This document shows, one piece after another, positions 27,388-36,067 of a DNA stretch of 64,000 nt. The notes below the pieces were generated by a model that worked only from the letters and a program-made list of their open reading frames with translations, did not search any database and was not told the DNA's origin. The stretch is from assembly GCA_038182865.1 (NCBI GenBank), contig CP116226.1:2480001-2544000 (forward strand), given 5' to 3'. Each line of letters starts with the position of its first letter. Position 1 is the first letter of the stretch. Source of the DNA: Microbacterium enclense (GTDB lineage Bacteria > Actinomycetota > Actinomycetes > Actinomycetales > Microbacteriaceae). The translations under genes and the position numbers were made by a program.

Positions 27388-29364
27388 ATGAAACGAAACA
27401 TGAAGCGTGTGGGGTGGGCGAGCGCGTCCGCCGCGCTGGCGCTCGCTGCGACGGGGCTTATCGTCCCGACGGCGGCGTTCGCGGGTGACGCGGAGTCCAT
27501 TGCTCCGACCTCCGGTCCGCAGTTCGACGCCACCGCCAAGGAACTCCTGAGCAGTGACCAGGTCAAGGTCGTCGGTGCCGACGGTCAGGGCCGCGTCGTC
27601 GTCTACACCACGACCGATGAGGCCAACCTCGAGGGCGAGCCCCAGCTCTTCGTCAAGGAGAACTCGAACGTCGTCGTGAAGAAGCTCGACGCCGCGCCGC
27701 AGAAGGCCGCCGCGACGGACGTCGTCGGTGGCTACGGCTACGCGGGTCTGTTCTCCGACGGTACCGGTGCGTTGTGCTCGGTCGGTTTCAGCGGGTTCAC
27801 GCCTGCCGGTGCCCCCGCGGTCATCAGCGCCGGACACTGCACCGAAGACGGCGCTCTGAAGGACACGTTCCTCACCGAGCCCAGCTCCGACACCGCCGGC
27901 GGCGGCTCGCAGCCCAAGGTCACGTACCCGCTCGGCGAGTACGGCTTCTCGCAGTTCGGCGGACCGGGCAACACCCCCGGCTCGCAGAGCACCGACTCGG
28001 TCGACATCTCGGTGATCGACGTCACCAACGACGAGCTCGACCTCAAGCCCGAGGTCACCGACTGGACCAACACGTCCGACCTGTCGGCATCCACCTTCCC
28101 GATCCGCTCGGTCGGCGACGCTCAGCTCGGCGCCTTCTCGAAGTCGGGCCGCACCACCGGTTACACCGAGGGCACGATCGACGTCGTCAACGGCTGGCTG
28201 AACGTCGAGGGCCGTCTGGTCTACGGCTTCGGTGGCCCCATGACGGTCAACCAGGGTGACTCGGGTGGACCCCTCTGGCAGGGTGACACCGCGATCGGCG
28301 TCATGTCGGCTCTGTACGACATCGACGGCGTCCGTCACGCCTGGGGTGCAGACCTCAAGGCGGGCCTCGCGCTCACCGGTGGCTACACCGTCGAGGTGGA
28401 GGTCGGTACTCCCGCACTCACCAGCCCCGAGAACGGCGGCACGGTCGGCGTCGGAGGAAACATCTCCGGCACGGGCCAGGCGAACACCACCCTCGTGGTG
28501 ACGCCGGAGTCCGGCGACCCGTTCGAACTCAGCATCGACGGATCGGGCAACTGGAGCTTCCCCGCTCCCGACAAGCTCGGTGACTACGCCTTCACGCTGC
28601 AGGCCAAGAGCGGCTTCAGCACCTCCAGCGTCGTCGAGGCGTCGGTGAAGGTCCTTCCCCAGGCTCCCGTGATCACGTCGCCCGCTGACGGCGCCGCGAT
28701 CGAGTCGAAGATCACCAAGGTGACCGGTACCGGCCTCGCCGGCGCCACCGTGACCCTGACCGGTGACGTCAAGGGCACGGCTACGGTCGACGCCAACGGC
28801 AACTGGACCGTCGCCGCCGAGCGCGAAGAGGGCGCCTACAAGGTCACCGCCACGCAGCAGCGTGACGGGGTCACCTCGGCTTCCGCTTCCACCTCGTTCA
28901 CGGTGATCCCCAAGAAGCCCGTCATCGACGGCATCGTCGACGGCAGCAGCTACTCGGGTTCGGCCATCCCCACCAAGGTGGCGGGTTCGGGCGAGACCGG
29001 CGCCGACATCACGGTGACCGTCAACGGCAACGAGGTCGGCAAGACCGAGGTCGAGGACGGCAAGTGGTCGGTCGCTCTCAAGGACGCGCTCGCACCCGGT
29101 GACTACACCGTCGTCGCCACGCAGACCGTGAACGGCCAGTCCAACAGCACCTCGGTGTCCTTCTCGGTCGCCGCTGCTCCCGGACCGTCGCCCTCGCCGT
29201 CGCCGAGCACGCCCGGCACCCCGAGCCCGACCCCGGGCCCGCAGGGCAACCTGCCCCAGACCGGTGCCAACGACCCGGCGCCGCTGGCGCTCGGTGCCGC
29301 TGTGCTGCTCCTGGGTGGCCTCGGAGCGGTCGGTTTCCGTCGCTTCCGCCGCGTGAACCGCTAA
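27388..29364 (+). CDS. LPXTG-anchored S1-family serine protease with Ig-like repeats
   Basis: A 658-residue cell-wall protein. After a Sec signal (cleavage near AFAGDA, residue 32), the chymotrypsin-like domain shows His150 in SAGHCT, a likely Asp206 in DSVDISVID and Ser292 in NQGDSGGPLW; Cys130 and Cys151 may form the disulfide flanking His. Residues about 345-595 are three bacterial Ig-like modules of about 85 residues. A Pro/Ser linker leads to LPQTGANDPAPL, a hydrophobic helix and an Arg-rich tail, the classical sortase signal. The start is ATG 27388. It probably acts outside the cell; its substrate is unknown. No sortase is present in the window. Confidence 0.9.
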   Translation: MKRNMKRVGWASASAALALAATGLIVPTAAFAGDAESIAPTSGPQFDATAKELLSSDQVKVVGADGQGRVVVYTTTDEANLEGEPQLFVKENSNVVVKKLDAAPQKAAATDVVGGYGYAGLFSDGTGALCSVGFSGFTPAGAPAVISAGHCTEDGALKDTFLTEPSSDTAGGGSQPKVTYPLGEYGFSQFGGPGNTPGSQSTDSVDISVIDVTNDELDLKPEVTDWTNTSDLSASTFPIRSVGDAQLGAFSKSGRTTGYTEGTIDVVNGWLNVEGRLVYGFGGPMTVNQGDSGGPLWQGDTAIGVMSALYDIDGVRHAWGADLKAGLALTGGYTVEVEVGTPALTSPENGGTVGVGGNISGTGQANTTLVVTPESGDPFELSIDGSGNWSFPAPDKLGDYAFTLQAKSGFSTSSVVEASVKVLPQAPVITSPADGAAIESKITKVTGTGLAGATVTLTGDVKGTATVDANGNWTVAAEREEGAYKVTATQQRDGVTSASASTSFTVIPKKPVIDGIVDGSSYSGSAIPTKVAGSGETGADITVTVNGNEVGKTEVEDGKWSVALKDALAPGDYTVVATQTVNGQSNSTSVSFSVAAAPGPSPSPSPSTPGTPSPTPGPQGNLPQTGANDPAPLALGAAVLLLGGLGAVGFRRFRRVNR

Positions 29365-29377
29365 GCGCTCACACCTT

Positions 29378-29424
29378 CATCGCCCCCGTCATCGCACCCT
29401 CGTGGTGTGGTGGCGGGGGCGATG
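29378..29424 (+). terminator. Hairpin after protease gene
   Basis: Perfect 11-bp inverted repeat CATCGCCCCCG (29378-29388) and complement (29414-29424). It lies 13 bp after the stop; no U-run. Confidence 0.6.
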
Positions 29425-29474
29425 TCGTGGGGTCGACACGCGGGGAAGCTGCGAGGGGGAGTCACGGAGGGAAC

Positions 29475-29590
29475 GGCCGGGTCGGATGCGCGGGGAGCCT
29501 CCGAGGTGCAGGTCGCGGAGGAGGTGGCCGGGTCGGACGCGCGGGGAGCCTCCCCGGGTGCGTGCCGCGGAGGAGGTGGCCGGGTCGCGC
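29475..29590. repeat. Degenerate 51/52-bp tandem repeat, non-coding
   Basis: GGCCGGGTCGGA begins copies at 29475 and 29526, and a shorter one at 29578, giving a unit of 51-52 bp that also contains GCGCGGGGAGCCTCC and GCGGAGGAGGT. It fills much of the 390-bp gap between the protease and tRNA-Pro. No gene is supported in this gap; the small ORFs there are GC artefacts. Confidence 0.7.
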
Positions 29591-29702
29591 GCGGGATGGC
29601 CTTCTGAGGTGGGCCCACGCAGGAAGCGGCCACGTCGGCGCGCGATGGCGCCCGAGGCGCACCCCGGGACGCGCCCGTGCGCGTCGACGATCGCGCAACG
29701 AG

Positions 29703-29735
29703 AAAAGCCCCCCGCACGAGTGCGGAGGGCTTTCG
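29703..29735 (-). terminator. Terminator of tRNA-Pro
   Basis: AGCCCCCCGCAC (29706-29717) pairs with GTGCGGAGGGCT (29720-29731), with one G-U pair. On the minus strand it is followed by TTTTCT. Confidence 0.8.
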
Positions 29736-29754
29736 TGCTCTCGAAGAGCGGTGG

Positions 29755-29831
29755 TGGTCGGGGTGACAGGATTTGAACCTGCGGCCTCGTCGTCCCGAAC
29801 GACGCGCGCTACCAAGCTGCGCCACACCCCG
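29755..29831 (-). tRNA. tRNA-Pro (anticodon CGG)
   Basis: The minus strand gives a 7-bp acceptor stem CGGGGTG/CACCCCG, a D-arm with GGCGCAGCTTGGTAGCGCG, an anticodon loop TTCGGGA with anticodon CGG (decodes CCG), a T-arm GCAGGTTCAAATCCTGT and an encoded CCA. The body is 74 nt plus CCA. A terminator lies 20 bp downstream. Confidence 0.97.
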
Positions 29832-29956
29832 TGGCCAACCCTGAAAGTCTACCCCGTCCGCGGACGTGCGCCCAATCGCGCTGCAACGCGGGTGTGTCGT
29901 CACGGTGGGGTCCGCGTTGCGATTGCCGTGTCCGAACCCCACCGTTGCCGGGCGAG

Positions 29957-31453
29957 CTAGGGCCGCCGCGGCGGACGGCGTCGCGTGAGGATCACCGCTC
30001 CGGTACCGAGGGCCAGGGCGAGCGCCGCGCCGACCGCGGCAGCCCCCGCCGAGGCCCCGTCGGACCCGGTGGCGGCGAGAGCGGCCGGAACCGGTGCGAC
30101 GGGTGGAATCGTCGCGGCGGGTGTGGGAGGCGGGGTGGGCACGAGCGGGGGCGGTGGCGCGAACTGCTCGGTCTGCGACGGCGTCGCGAAGCGCTCCGTC
30201 CAGAAGTAGTCCACCGGAAGGTGCGGCGCGTTCGCGCCGTCCTGGGCGTCGCGGGAGATCCGCCAGACAGCGGTGTAGACCCCCGGTCCCGGCAGTGTGT
30301 CGGTCCAGACGACGCGGTAGGTGCCGGGACCGCGATCCGGTGCCGTCGTGAGCGCCAGCCGGCCCACGGGCGTCAGATTCGCCGGAACCTCGGGGGATTC
30401 TGCGGGGAACGCGCCGGTGCGGTACACGTCCGCCGTCGCGGCGAGCTGGACGAACGATCCATCCGGGTGGCGGGGCCACACGCCGTCGTCGACGAGGATG
30501 CTGACCTCGTCGACGAACTTCTCGTCCTCGATGCTCGCCACGGTGTGAATGCGCGGGCGGAACTGCACGGGACGGGCCGACGCATCCGACACCGAGAGAT
30601 CGAATGACTGCGGGTCGGCGGGTCCGGCGGATTCCTGTTGTCCGGGGGTCGTGTAGAGGCGCACGGCGGCGGAACGGATCGTGAACGTCCCCGAGGCACG
30701 CACCGTGTACGGCCGTCCGTCACTCTCGCGGGGTCGTGGGGCGGAGATGGGATAGGTCACGCCGGCGCGAACATCCCGCCGCTCAGCCGATCCGGTGTCG
30801 GCGAAGACGGCGTTCTGGAGTCGGAGGACTCCCGTGGCGTCAGGGTCGACGTCGGCGATCAGATCGCCGCGGGTGGGGTCGGCTGCGTCGGTCGAGAGTG
30901 TCAGCGTTCCGCCGATACGGGGGACGCGGATCGCCGCCGCTTCGCCGAGGTACTGGCCGACGCGGACCTGGATGGCGGCACTGTTCTCGGGACTGGCGCG
31001 ACGCATGATGTGGTCGATGGCCTCGTCGAGGGAGTCGCCCTCGTAGCCCCACGAGTGCAGGGTGGTGTCGCGATCGGCGATCGCCTTCACCGCCCATCCC
31101 ACGCTCGCCGCCTGCACGGGGTCGTCGGTCTGACCGTAGGTGGACACGAGGTAGTTGATCGAGACGAGCTGTTGGTCGCTGAGGCCGCGGACGTCGGAGC
31201 TGACGCCGTGGTCCGTCGTTGCCCCCGTGGCGACCGGGAGCCCGGGGTGGATGCAATACGTGTGCACCTCGCCGACCCGCATGGAGCCGTGCCATCCGGT
31301 GGACGACAGCGGGGCCCAGGTGCCGAAGCCCGCCCCCCGGTCGGCGGCCGAGGCCGCGGGAGTGATGAGCGTCGTTGCCGCGGCGACGAGGGTCAGCACG
31401 GCGACAAGCGCGCGCCGTCGTCGGCGAGGTCGCGCGGAGCGAGAGTGATCCAT
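29957..31453 (-). CDS. Secreted LAATG-anchored protein with likely Cys-Gln thioester domain
   Basis: A 498-residue surface protein. An Arg-rich start, a hydrophobic helix and the PAASAAD cleavage region form the signal peptide. The mature start contains HTYCIHPG with Cys67 and, further on, DPVQAASVGWAV with Gln114. A Tyr-Cys followed about 45 residues later by a Val-Gln-Ala helix is the layout of Gram-positive thioester adhesion domains, in which Cys and Gln form a covalent bond. The rest is beta-rich without a named family, then a Pro-rich linker, LAATG, a hydrophobic helix and an Arg tail for a class E-like sortase. The thioester call is inference. Start ATG 31453. Confidence 0.8.
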   Translation of the reverse strand: MDHSRSARPRRRRRALVAVLTLVAAATTLITPAASAADRGAGFGTWAPLSSTGWHGSMRVGEVHTYCIHPGLPVATGATTDHGVSSDVRGLSDQQLVSINYLVSTYGQTDDPVQAASVGWAVKAIADRDTTLHSWGYEGDSLDEAIDHIMRRASPENSAAIQVRVGQYLGEAAAIRVPRIGGTLTLSTDAADPTRGDLIADVDPDATGVLRLQNAVFADTGSAERRDVRAGVTYPISAPRPRESDGRPYTVRASGTFTIRSAAVRLYTTPGQQESAGPADPQSFDLSVSDASARPVQFRPRIHTVASIEDEKFVDEVSILVDDGVWPRHPDGSFVQLAATADVYRTGAFPAESPEVPANLTPVGRLALTTAPDRGPGTYRVVWTDTLPGPGVYTAVWRISRDAQDGANAPHLPVDYFWTERFATPSQTEQFAPPPPLVPTPPPTPAATIPPVAPVPAALAATGSDGASAGAAAVGAALALALGTGAVILTRRRPPRRP

Positions 31454-31503
31454 TGGGGAGTCCCTTCGGTTGAGAGACTCGATCCTGCTCGCTCGGGATC
31501 GCT

Positions 31504-31551
31504 CGAAAACGCCGGAAGGAGCCGCTCCGTGGACGGAACGGCCCCTTCCGG
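31504..31551 (-). terminator. Terminator of the PBP/metallophosphoesterase operon
   Basis: CCGGAAGGAGCCG (31512-31524) and CGGCCCCTTCCGG (31539-31551) pair at 12 of 13 positions. On the minus strand the hairpin is followed by CGTTTTCG. Confidence 0.8.
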
Positions 31552-31567
31552 GGATGTGGAGAAACGG

Positions 31568-32497
31568 TCAGCGAGGCAGCAGCGTGAGCAGCGTCGCTTC
31601 CGGACGGCAGGCGAACCTCACCGGGGCGTAGATGGAGTGCCCGAGTCCGGCACTCACGTTCAACGGCACCGTGCGTTCCCCGTGCGTCCACTGGCTCAAT
31701 CCGCGCGCCTGCTCGAGGGGGATATCGCAGTTCGACACGAGGGCCTTGCGGCTGAACGGCACGCGAACCTGCCCGCCGTGCGTGTGCCCGGCCAGCAGGA
31801 CGTCCGCGCCCAGATCGATGAACGTGTCGAGGGTTCGCCGATACGGCGCGTGCATCACGCCGAGGGTGAGGTCGGCGGCATCCAGAGTCTCGAGGACCGG
31901 CGGGATCTCGCCGGGGCGATCCCAGTTGCGGTGAGCGTCGTTCACGCCGAAGGCGGTGACGCGCAGCCCCTTCACCTCGAGCGACACCGCGGTGTCATCG
32001 AGGATGTTCCATCCGAGGTCGTCGGTGAAGAAGCGATCGAGGGCATCGACATCGAGGTGCTTGTGCGCGGGTACGTTCCCCGACGGACCGAGGAAGTAGC
32101 GGAGCGGATTGCGTGGCGTCGGTTCTTGGAAGTCGTTCGAGCCGTGTACGGCGAGCCCCGGGACCCCGCGCAGCGGAGCGAACGCGGTGCGGATGCCGGT
32201 GAGACCGTCGCGGTGACCGAGGTTGTCGCCGGTGTTGACGACGAGGTCGGGGGAGAGCTCGGCAAGCCGGGCCATCCACTCCTGTTTGCGGTGCTGCCAC
32301 GGAGCCATGTGCGCATCCGAGACGTGCAGCACGCGCAGAGGCTCGGCACCCTTGGGCAAGACGCGGATGGCGTGATAGCGGACGGTGAACAGGTAGCGCT
32401 CGACGCCCACCCCCCACACCGCGGCCCCGACAGCGGCCGCCCCCGCGACCCCGAGGGGTGCGAGGGCGGCCGTCATTGCGGGACGCGTCACGGGCAT
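31568..32497 (-). CDS. Metallophosphoesterase with N-terminal membrane segment
   Basis: A 309-residue calcineurin-like phosphoesterase. The N-terminal ~30 residues are hydrophobic, a signal anchor or signal peptide. Metal-binding motifs occur in order: LHVSDAHM (D-x-H), NTGDNLGH (GDN), HGSNDF (GNxD-type), VMHAPY and the C-terminal GHTHGGQ. The ATG at 32497 overlaps the end of the penicillin-binding protein gene by 10 bp. The same PBP-phosphoesterase pair is found in mycobacteria (from memory, ponA2 Rv3682 and Rv3683), so a role in envelope metabolism is plausible; the substrate is unknown. Confidence 0.9.
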   Translation of the reverse strand: MPVTRPAMTAALAPLGVAGAAAVGAAVWGVGVERYLFTVRYHAIRVLPKGAEPLRVLHVSDAHMAPWQHRKQEWMARLAELSPDLVVNTGDNLGHRDGLTGIRTAFAPLRGVPGLAVHGSNDFQEPTPRNPLRYFLGPSGNVPAHKHLDVDALDRFFTDDLGWNILDDTAVSLEVKGLRVTAFGVNDAHRNWDRPGEIPPVLETLDAADLTLGVMHAPYRRTLDTFIDLGADVLLAGHTHGGQVRVPFSRKALVSNCDIPLEQARGLSQWTHGERTVPLNVSAGLGHSIYAPVRFACRPEATLLTLLPR

Positions 32498-35208
32498 TCC
32501 TTGGCGGCGATGCTCAGCGAGACCGGCGTGCTCTTGTTCGTGGCCGTTCCGGCGGCGGGGTTCGTCCCCGTCACACGTCCTTCCGCGGGAGCACTGCCGT
32601 CTCGTTCGCAGGAGCCGATCGAGATGTTCGTGAACCCGGCGGACTGCAGGGCGGAGCGGGCGGCGTTGACGTTGTTGCCCGACACGTCGGGCACCGTCCC
32701 ACCCTGGCCGTTGCCGGGGCTGATCGTGATCGTGGACCCGGCCGGAGCCGTGCCGGCACCGGGGTTCTGTGCGGCGACACGGTCGCCACCCAGCTCCGAG
32801 TCGACGGGGGAGCCCACGGTCACGCTGAAGCCCGCGGACTCGAGCGTCGATCGGGCCTCGTCGATACTCCGGCCGACCACGTTCGGCAGGTCACGCTGGA
32901 TCGTGCGCGTCAGGTTCGACGGCGGCGGCGGGAAAGCGTCCCCTCCGTAGAACTCGTCGGCGGCGCGCTGAGCGCCCTCGGCGATCGAGTACCTCATGTT
33001 CGAGAGCTGTTGCCCGTTCCAGTACTTGCCGAACAGGGTCTCGATGCCCTCCCAGTTGCCGACCCACACGGCGGTGGTGACGTTGGTCGAAGACTCGATC
33101 ATCCACGTGTTCCAGCCCTCGTGGGTACCGGTCTTGCCGATCAGGGCGGTTCCGTCGAACGGGTTGGCTGCCTGTCCGGTTCCGCCGCCGGTCATGACGC
33201 CCTGCAGGGCGAAAGCGGCCGCGGCGGACACTTCGGGCGTCAGGGTGCCGGGCGTGCACTGGCGGTCGGGGATCGGACGCTCGGCACCGTCGCTGTCCGT
33301 CACCTTGTCGATGACCTTCGGCTGGCAGTGGGTGCCGCCGTTGGCGACGGTTGCGTAGGCTCCGGCCATCGCGATCGGTGAGACGTTGTCGTCACCGATG
33401 ACGTTGTTGGCGACCCGCATCTCGATGTCGGTGCCGTCGCCACGGGTGACGCCGAGCTTCTTGGCGACCTTGGCGATGTCACACAGGTCGAGCTGCGCGG
33501 CCATGGCGAGGTAGCCGGTATTGAGCGAGTTCTTCGTGAAGGTCATCGGGGTGCCGTAGTAACCCGGGTCGGACGCGAAGTTGTTGATGATGGTGCTGCC
33601 CCCGTTGATCCAGTCGCCGTAGCACGAGTTCTTCATGTTCGGCACCGGACGCAGACGACCGTTGAGGTTCTCGTTGAGCGAGTGGCCCTTCTCCAGCCAG
33701 TCCACGAGCGTGAAGAGCTTGAAGGTCGATCCGGCGTTGAAGCCGATGGAACCGCCGTTGTCTTTATCTCCCGCGAACACGATGGAGTTGTATGCGGGAT
33801 CGGACTCCGCCTGCGTCGGGTCCTGCGTGAACTTCGTGTTCTGCGCGATACCGAGGATGCGGCCGGTCTTGGCCTCCATGCTGACGGCGGTCGAGCCGAA
33901 CTTCATGCCGTCGTAGCTCTGCGGCGCGTTCTCGTTCATGGCGGTCTGCGCGGCATCCTGGATGCGCCAGTCGAGCGTGGTCTGGATGGTCAGACCGTCT
34001 TGGCGGAGCGCGCGGACGCGGTCATCGACCTCGGTGCCGAAGGCGGGGTCGTTCAGGATCGTCGAGACGACGTACTGGCAGAAGTACGGCGCCCCCGAAT
34101 TCGCACAGCCCTGGTCGGTCTCGGTGATCTGCGGCGTGATCGGCTCGATCGCTGCGGCGACGTATTGCTCGTGCGTGATCTTGCCGTCGATCTCCATACG
34201 ACTGAGGACATACAGCTGACGTCCCTTGGTCTCGCTATAGCCGTCAGCGGCGTTGACGAGTTGCTCCTGCGTGATCTCGCCGTTGTCGCGGAGGGTGTAC
34301 AGAGCCTGGATGGTGCTCTGGTCGACGTCGTCGATCGAGCCGTCGGGCGCCTTGTTCAAGGTCGTGCCGTCGTCGTAGACGATCGATCCGCCCTCGCGGT
34401 CGATGCGGAAGCGGTTGGGGTTCTGCACCATGCCCGCGAGGATCGCCGACTGCCCGACGTTCAGCTGCGCGGCGGGAACGTTGAAGTAGTACTTCGCCGC
34501 GGCGTCGATGCCGTACGTCACCCCCCCGAAGTTCGCGATGTTCAGGTACCCGAGGAGGATCTGGTCCTTCGTGTACTGCTTCTCGAGCTGGATGGCGTAG
34601 CGCATCTCCTGCAGCTTGCGCTGGTAGCCCTCGACGCCGTCGGCCTGGATGGCCTGGAGAGCGCACGCCTGCAGGGCTTCGTCGCGCGTCTGGGCGGGAA
34701 CGGCGGGAGTGGTGTCGGTCGCTTCGACGGCGTCCGTCGCCTTGGCGTCGCGCTCGCAGCGCTGGACGAGCACGTTCTTGACGTATTGCTGGCTGATGGA
34801 GGAGCCACCCTGGGTCTCGCCACCCGAGGCGTTGCTGAGCAGCGCGCGAGTGGTACCGATGAGGTCGACGCCACCGTGCTGGTAGTACCGCGGGTCCTCG
34901 GACGAGAGGATCGCGTCGTACATCACGGGGTTCACCTGATCGAAGGTGACGGGCGAGCGGTTCTGGTCGTAGAACTTCGCGAGCACCCGGTCGCCGGCCA
35001 TGAGCGTGGTCGGCAGCATGAGCGCGTCAGGCTGCAGGTAGCTCGGCATGTTGTCGAAGATCGTGATGGCGCTGCTGGCGGCGGCACCGGACACGGCGAT
35101 CGCCGGCGTGACGGCGGCGGTCATCAGAACACCCGCGGCCGTGCTCAGACCGACGAGGCCGAGGATGCCGCCGAGCGCACCGCTAGCCGTACGTTTGTTC
35201 TCAGGCAT
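32488..35208 (-). CDS. Bifunctional penicillin-binding protein (class A) with two PASTA domains
   Basis: A 906-residue peptidoglycan synthase. One N-terminal transmembrane segment is followed by the GT51 glycosyltransferase domain (catalytic Glu104 in SSEDPRYYQHGG, then GGSSISQQYVKN) and a transpeptidase domain with Ser494 in AGSTFKLF (SxxK), SxN in TKNSLNTGYLA and KTGTHEGWN. Two PASTA repeats lie at the C-terminus (LPNVVGRSIDEARSTL and VPDVSGNNVNAARSAL), ending in Pro. The ATG at 35208 is chosen; the frame upstream has no similarity. It is a PonA2-like enzyme. Unlike mycobacteria, no whiB or ArsA-type ATPase genes lie between it and the divergent DUF4177-RidA pair. Confidence 0.95.
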   Translation of the reverse strand: MPENKRTASGALGGILGLVGLSTAAGVLMTAAVTPAIAVSGAAASSAITIFDNMPSYLQPDALMLPTTLMAGDRVLAKFYDQNRSPVTFDQVNPVMYDAILSSEDPRYYQHGGVDLIGTTRALLSNASGGETQGGSSISQQYVKNVLVQRCERDAKATDAVEATDTTPAVPAQTRDEALQACALQAIQADGVEGYQRKLQEMRYAIQLEKQYTKDQILLGYLNIANFGGVTYGIDAAAKYYFNVPAAQLNVGQSAILAGMVQNPNRFRIDREGGSIVYDDGTTLNKAPDGSIDDVDQSTIQALYTLRDNGEITQEQLVNAADGYSETKGRQLYVLSRMEIDGKITHEQYVAAAIEPITPQITETDQGCANSGAPYFCQYVVSTILNDPAFGTEVDDRVRALRQDGLTIQTTLDWRIQDAAQTAMNENAPQSYDGMKFGSTAVSMEAKTGRILGIAQNTKFTQDPTQAESDPAYNSIVFAGDKDNGGSIGFNAGSTFKLFTLVDWLEKGHSLNENLNGRLRPVPNMKNSCYGDWINGGSTIINNFASDPGYYGTPMTFTKNSLNTGYLAMAAQLDLCDIAKVAKKLGVTRGDGTDIEMRVANNVIGDDNVSPIAMAGAYATVANGGTHCQPKVIDKVTDSDGAERPIPDRQCTPGTLTPEVSAAAAFALQGVMTGGGTGQAANPFDGTALIGKTGTHEGWNTWMIESSTNVTTAVWVGNWEGIETLFGKYWNGQQLSNMRYSIAEGAQRAADEFYGGDAFPPPPSNLTRTIQRDLPNVVGRSIDEARSTLESAGFSVTVGSPVDSELGGDRVAAQNPGAGTAPAGSTITISPGNGQGGTVPDVSGNNVNAARSALQSAGFTNISIGSCERDGSAPAEGRVTGTNPAAGTATNKSTPVSLSIAAKECP

Positions 35209-35326
35209 AGGGTTGATGCTAAGCGACGTTGCTGGGCGATGCCTTGATGGCGTGCGCTCGCGCGCGTACGCGTTTCGGTCGCGCACATTCGGTGCGCGGC
35301 ATCCGAGCCACCTCCGGGAGCTGCGA

Positions 35327-35545
35327 ATGACCACGTGGGAGTACCTCACCACGCCGCTGTTGATCCACAACACCGCGGCGATCCTCAACAACTGGGGAAA
35401 GCAGGGGTGGGAGCTCGTGCAGGTCGTTCCCGGGCCGGAGGGGGGCCTCGTCGCGTACTTCAAGCGTCCGACCGGCGGCGGAACCGCGAACGCCGGTCTG
35501 GGTGCCGCCGAGGCGGCCGCGCGCCAGTTCGAGGGTCAGCAGTGA
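35327..35545 (+). CDS. Small DUF4177-type protein
   Basis: A 72-residue cytoplasmic protein beginning MTTWEYLTTPLL and containing NNWGKQGWELVQVVPGP and AYFKRP, which matches the small actinobacterial protein always found before the RidA-like gene (Rv3678A type, from memory). Function unknown. ATG 35327 has GGGAG about 8 nt upstream. Its stop overlaps the RidA start (GTGA), so the two are coupled. It is divergent from the PBP gene with 118 bp between. Confidence 0.85.
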   Translation: MTTWEYLTTPLLIHNTAAILNNWGKQGWELVQVVPGPEGGLVAYFKRPTGGGTANAGLGAAEAAARQFEGQQ

Positions 35546-36009
35546 GCGTCGCGGAGCGCCTCGCCGCGCTGGGCGTCGAGATCCCTTCCGTCGTCCCCCC
35601 GGTTGCTGCTTACATCCCCGCCAAGCGCCACGGCGATCTCGTCTACACCTCGGGTCAGCTGCCGATGGTGCAGGGTGCGCTCCCGGCGACGGGCAAGGTC
35701 GGTGAGGCCGACGGTCTCGTGAGCCCCGCGGATGCCAAGACCTACGCGCGCCAGTGCGCGCTCAACGCCATCGCGGCCGCCGCCGCCCTCGTCGGCGGTG
35801 TGGAGAACATCACCGGCGTTCTCAAGCTCACCGGGTTCGTGGCATCCGTTCCCGCGTTCACCGGCCAGCCGGGTGTGATCAACGGGGCGAGCGAGTTCCT
35901 GGGCGAGGTCTTCGGGGAGGCCGGGGCGCACGCCCGTTCGGCCGTCGGCGTGCCCGTGCTGCCGCTGGACAGCCCCGTCGAGGTCGAGGTCGTCTTCACC
36001 GTCGCGTGA
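35542..36009 (+). CDS. RidA/YjgF/YER057c-family protein
   Basis: A 155-residue member of the Rid superfamily. It contains the GDLVYTSGQLPMVQGALPATGKVG N-terminal strand region and the C-terminal RSAVGVPVLPLDSPVEVEVVF, where the Arg of RSAVG corresponds to the imine-binding residue. RidA proteins hydrolyse reactive enamine/imine intermediates from PLP enzymes. The family copy with this long variant is usually grouped apart from true RidA, so deaminase activity is uncertain. GTG 35542 overlaps the preceding stop. A strong bidirectional terminator follows. Confidence 0.88.
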   Translation: MSVAERLAALGVEIPSVVPPVAAYIPAKRHGDLVYTSGQLPMVQGALPATGKVGEADGLVSPADAKTYARQCALNAIAAAAALVGGVENITGVLKLTGFVASVPAFTGQPGVINGASEFLGEVFGEAGAHARSAVGVPVLPLDSPVEVEVVFTVA

Positions 36010-36023
36010 CGTCGTCGGAGAAT

Positions 36024-36064
36024 GCAGAAGGGGCGGGCTCCGGTCGGGAGCCCGCCCCTTCTGC
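36024..36064. terminator. Bidirectional terminator between RidA and prpC
   Basis: An 18-bp perfect stem (36024-36041 with 36047-36064) with a 5-nt loop. The GAAGG/CCTTC ends give T-rich exits on both strands. It serves two convergent transcripts. Confidence 0.85.
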
Positions 36065-36067
36065 GCG

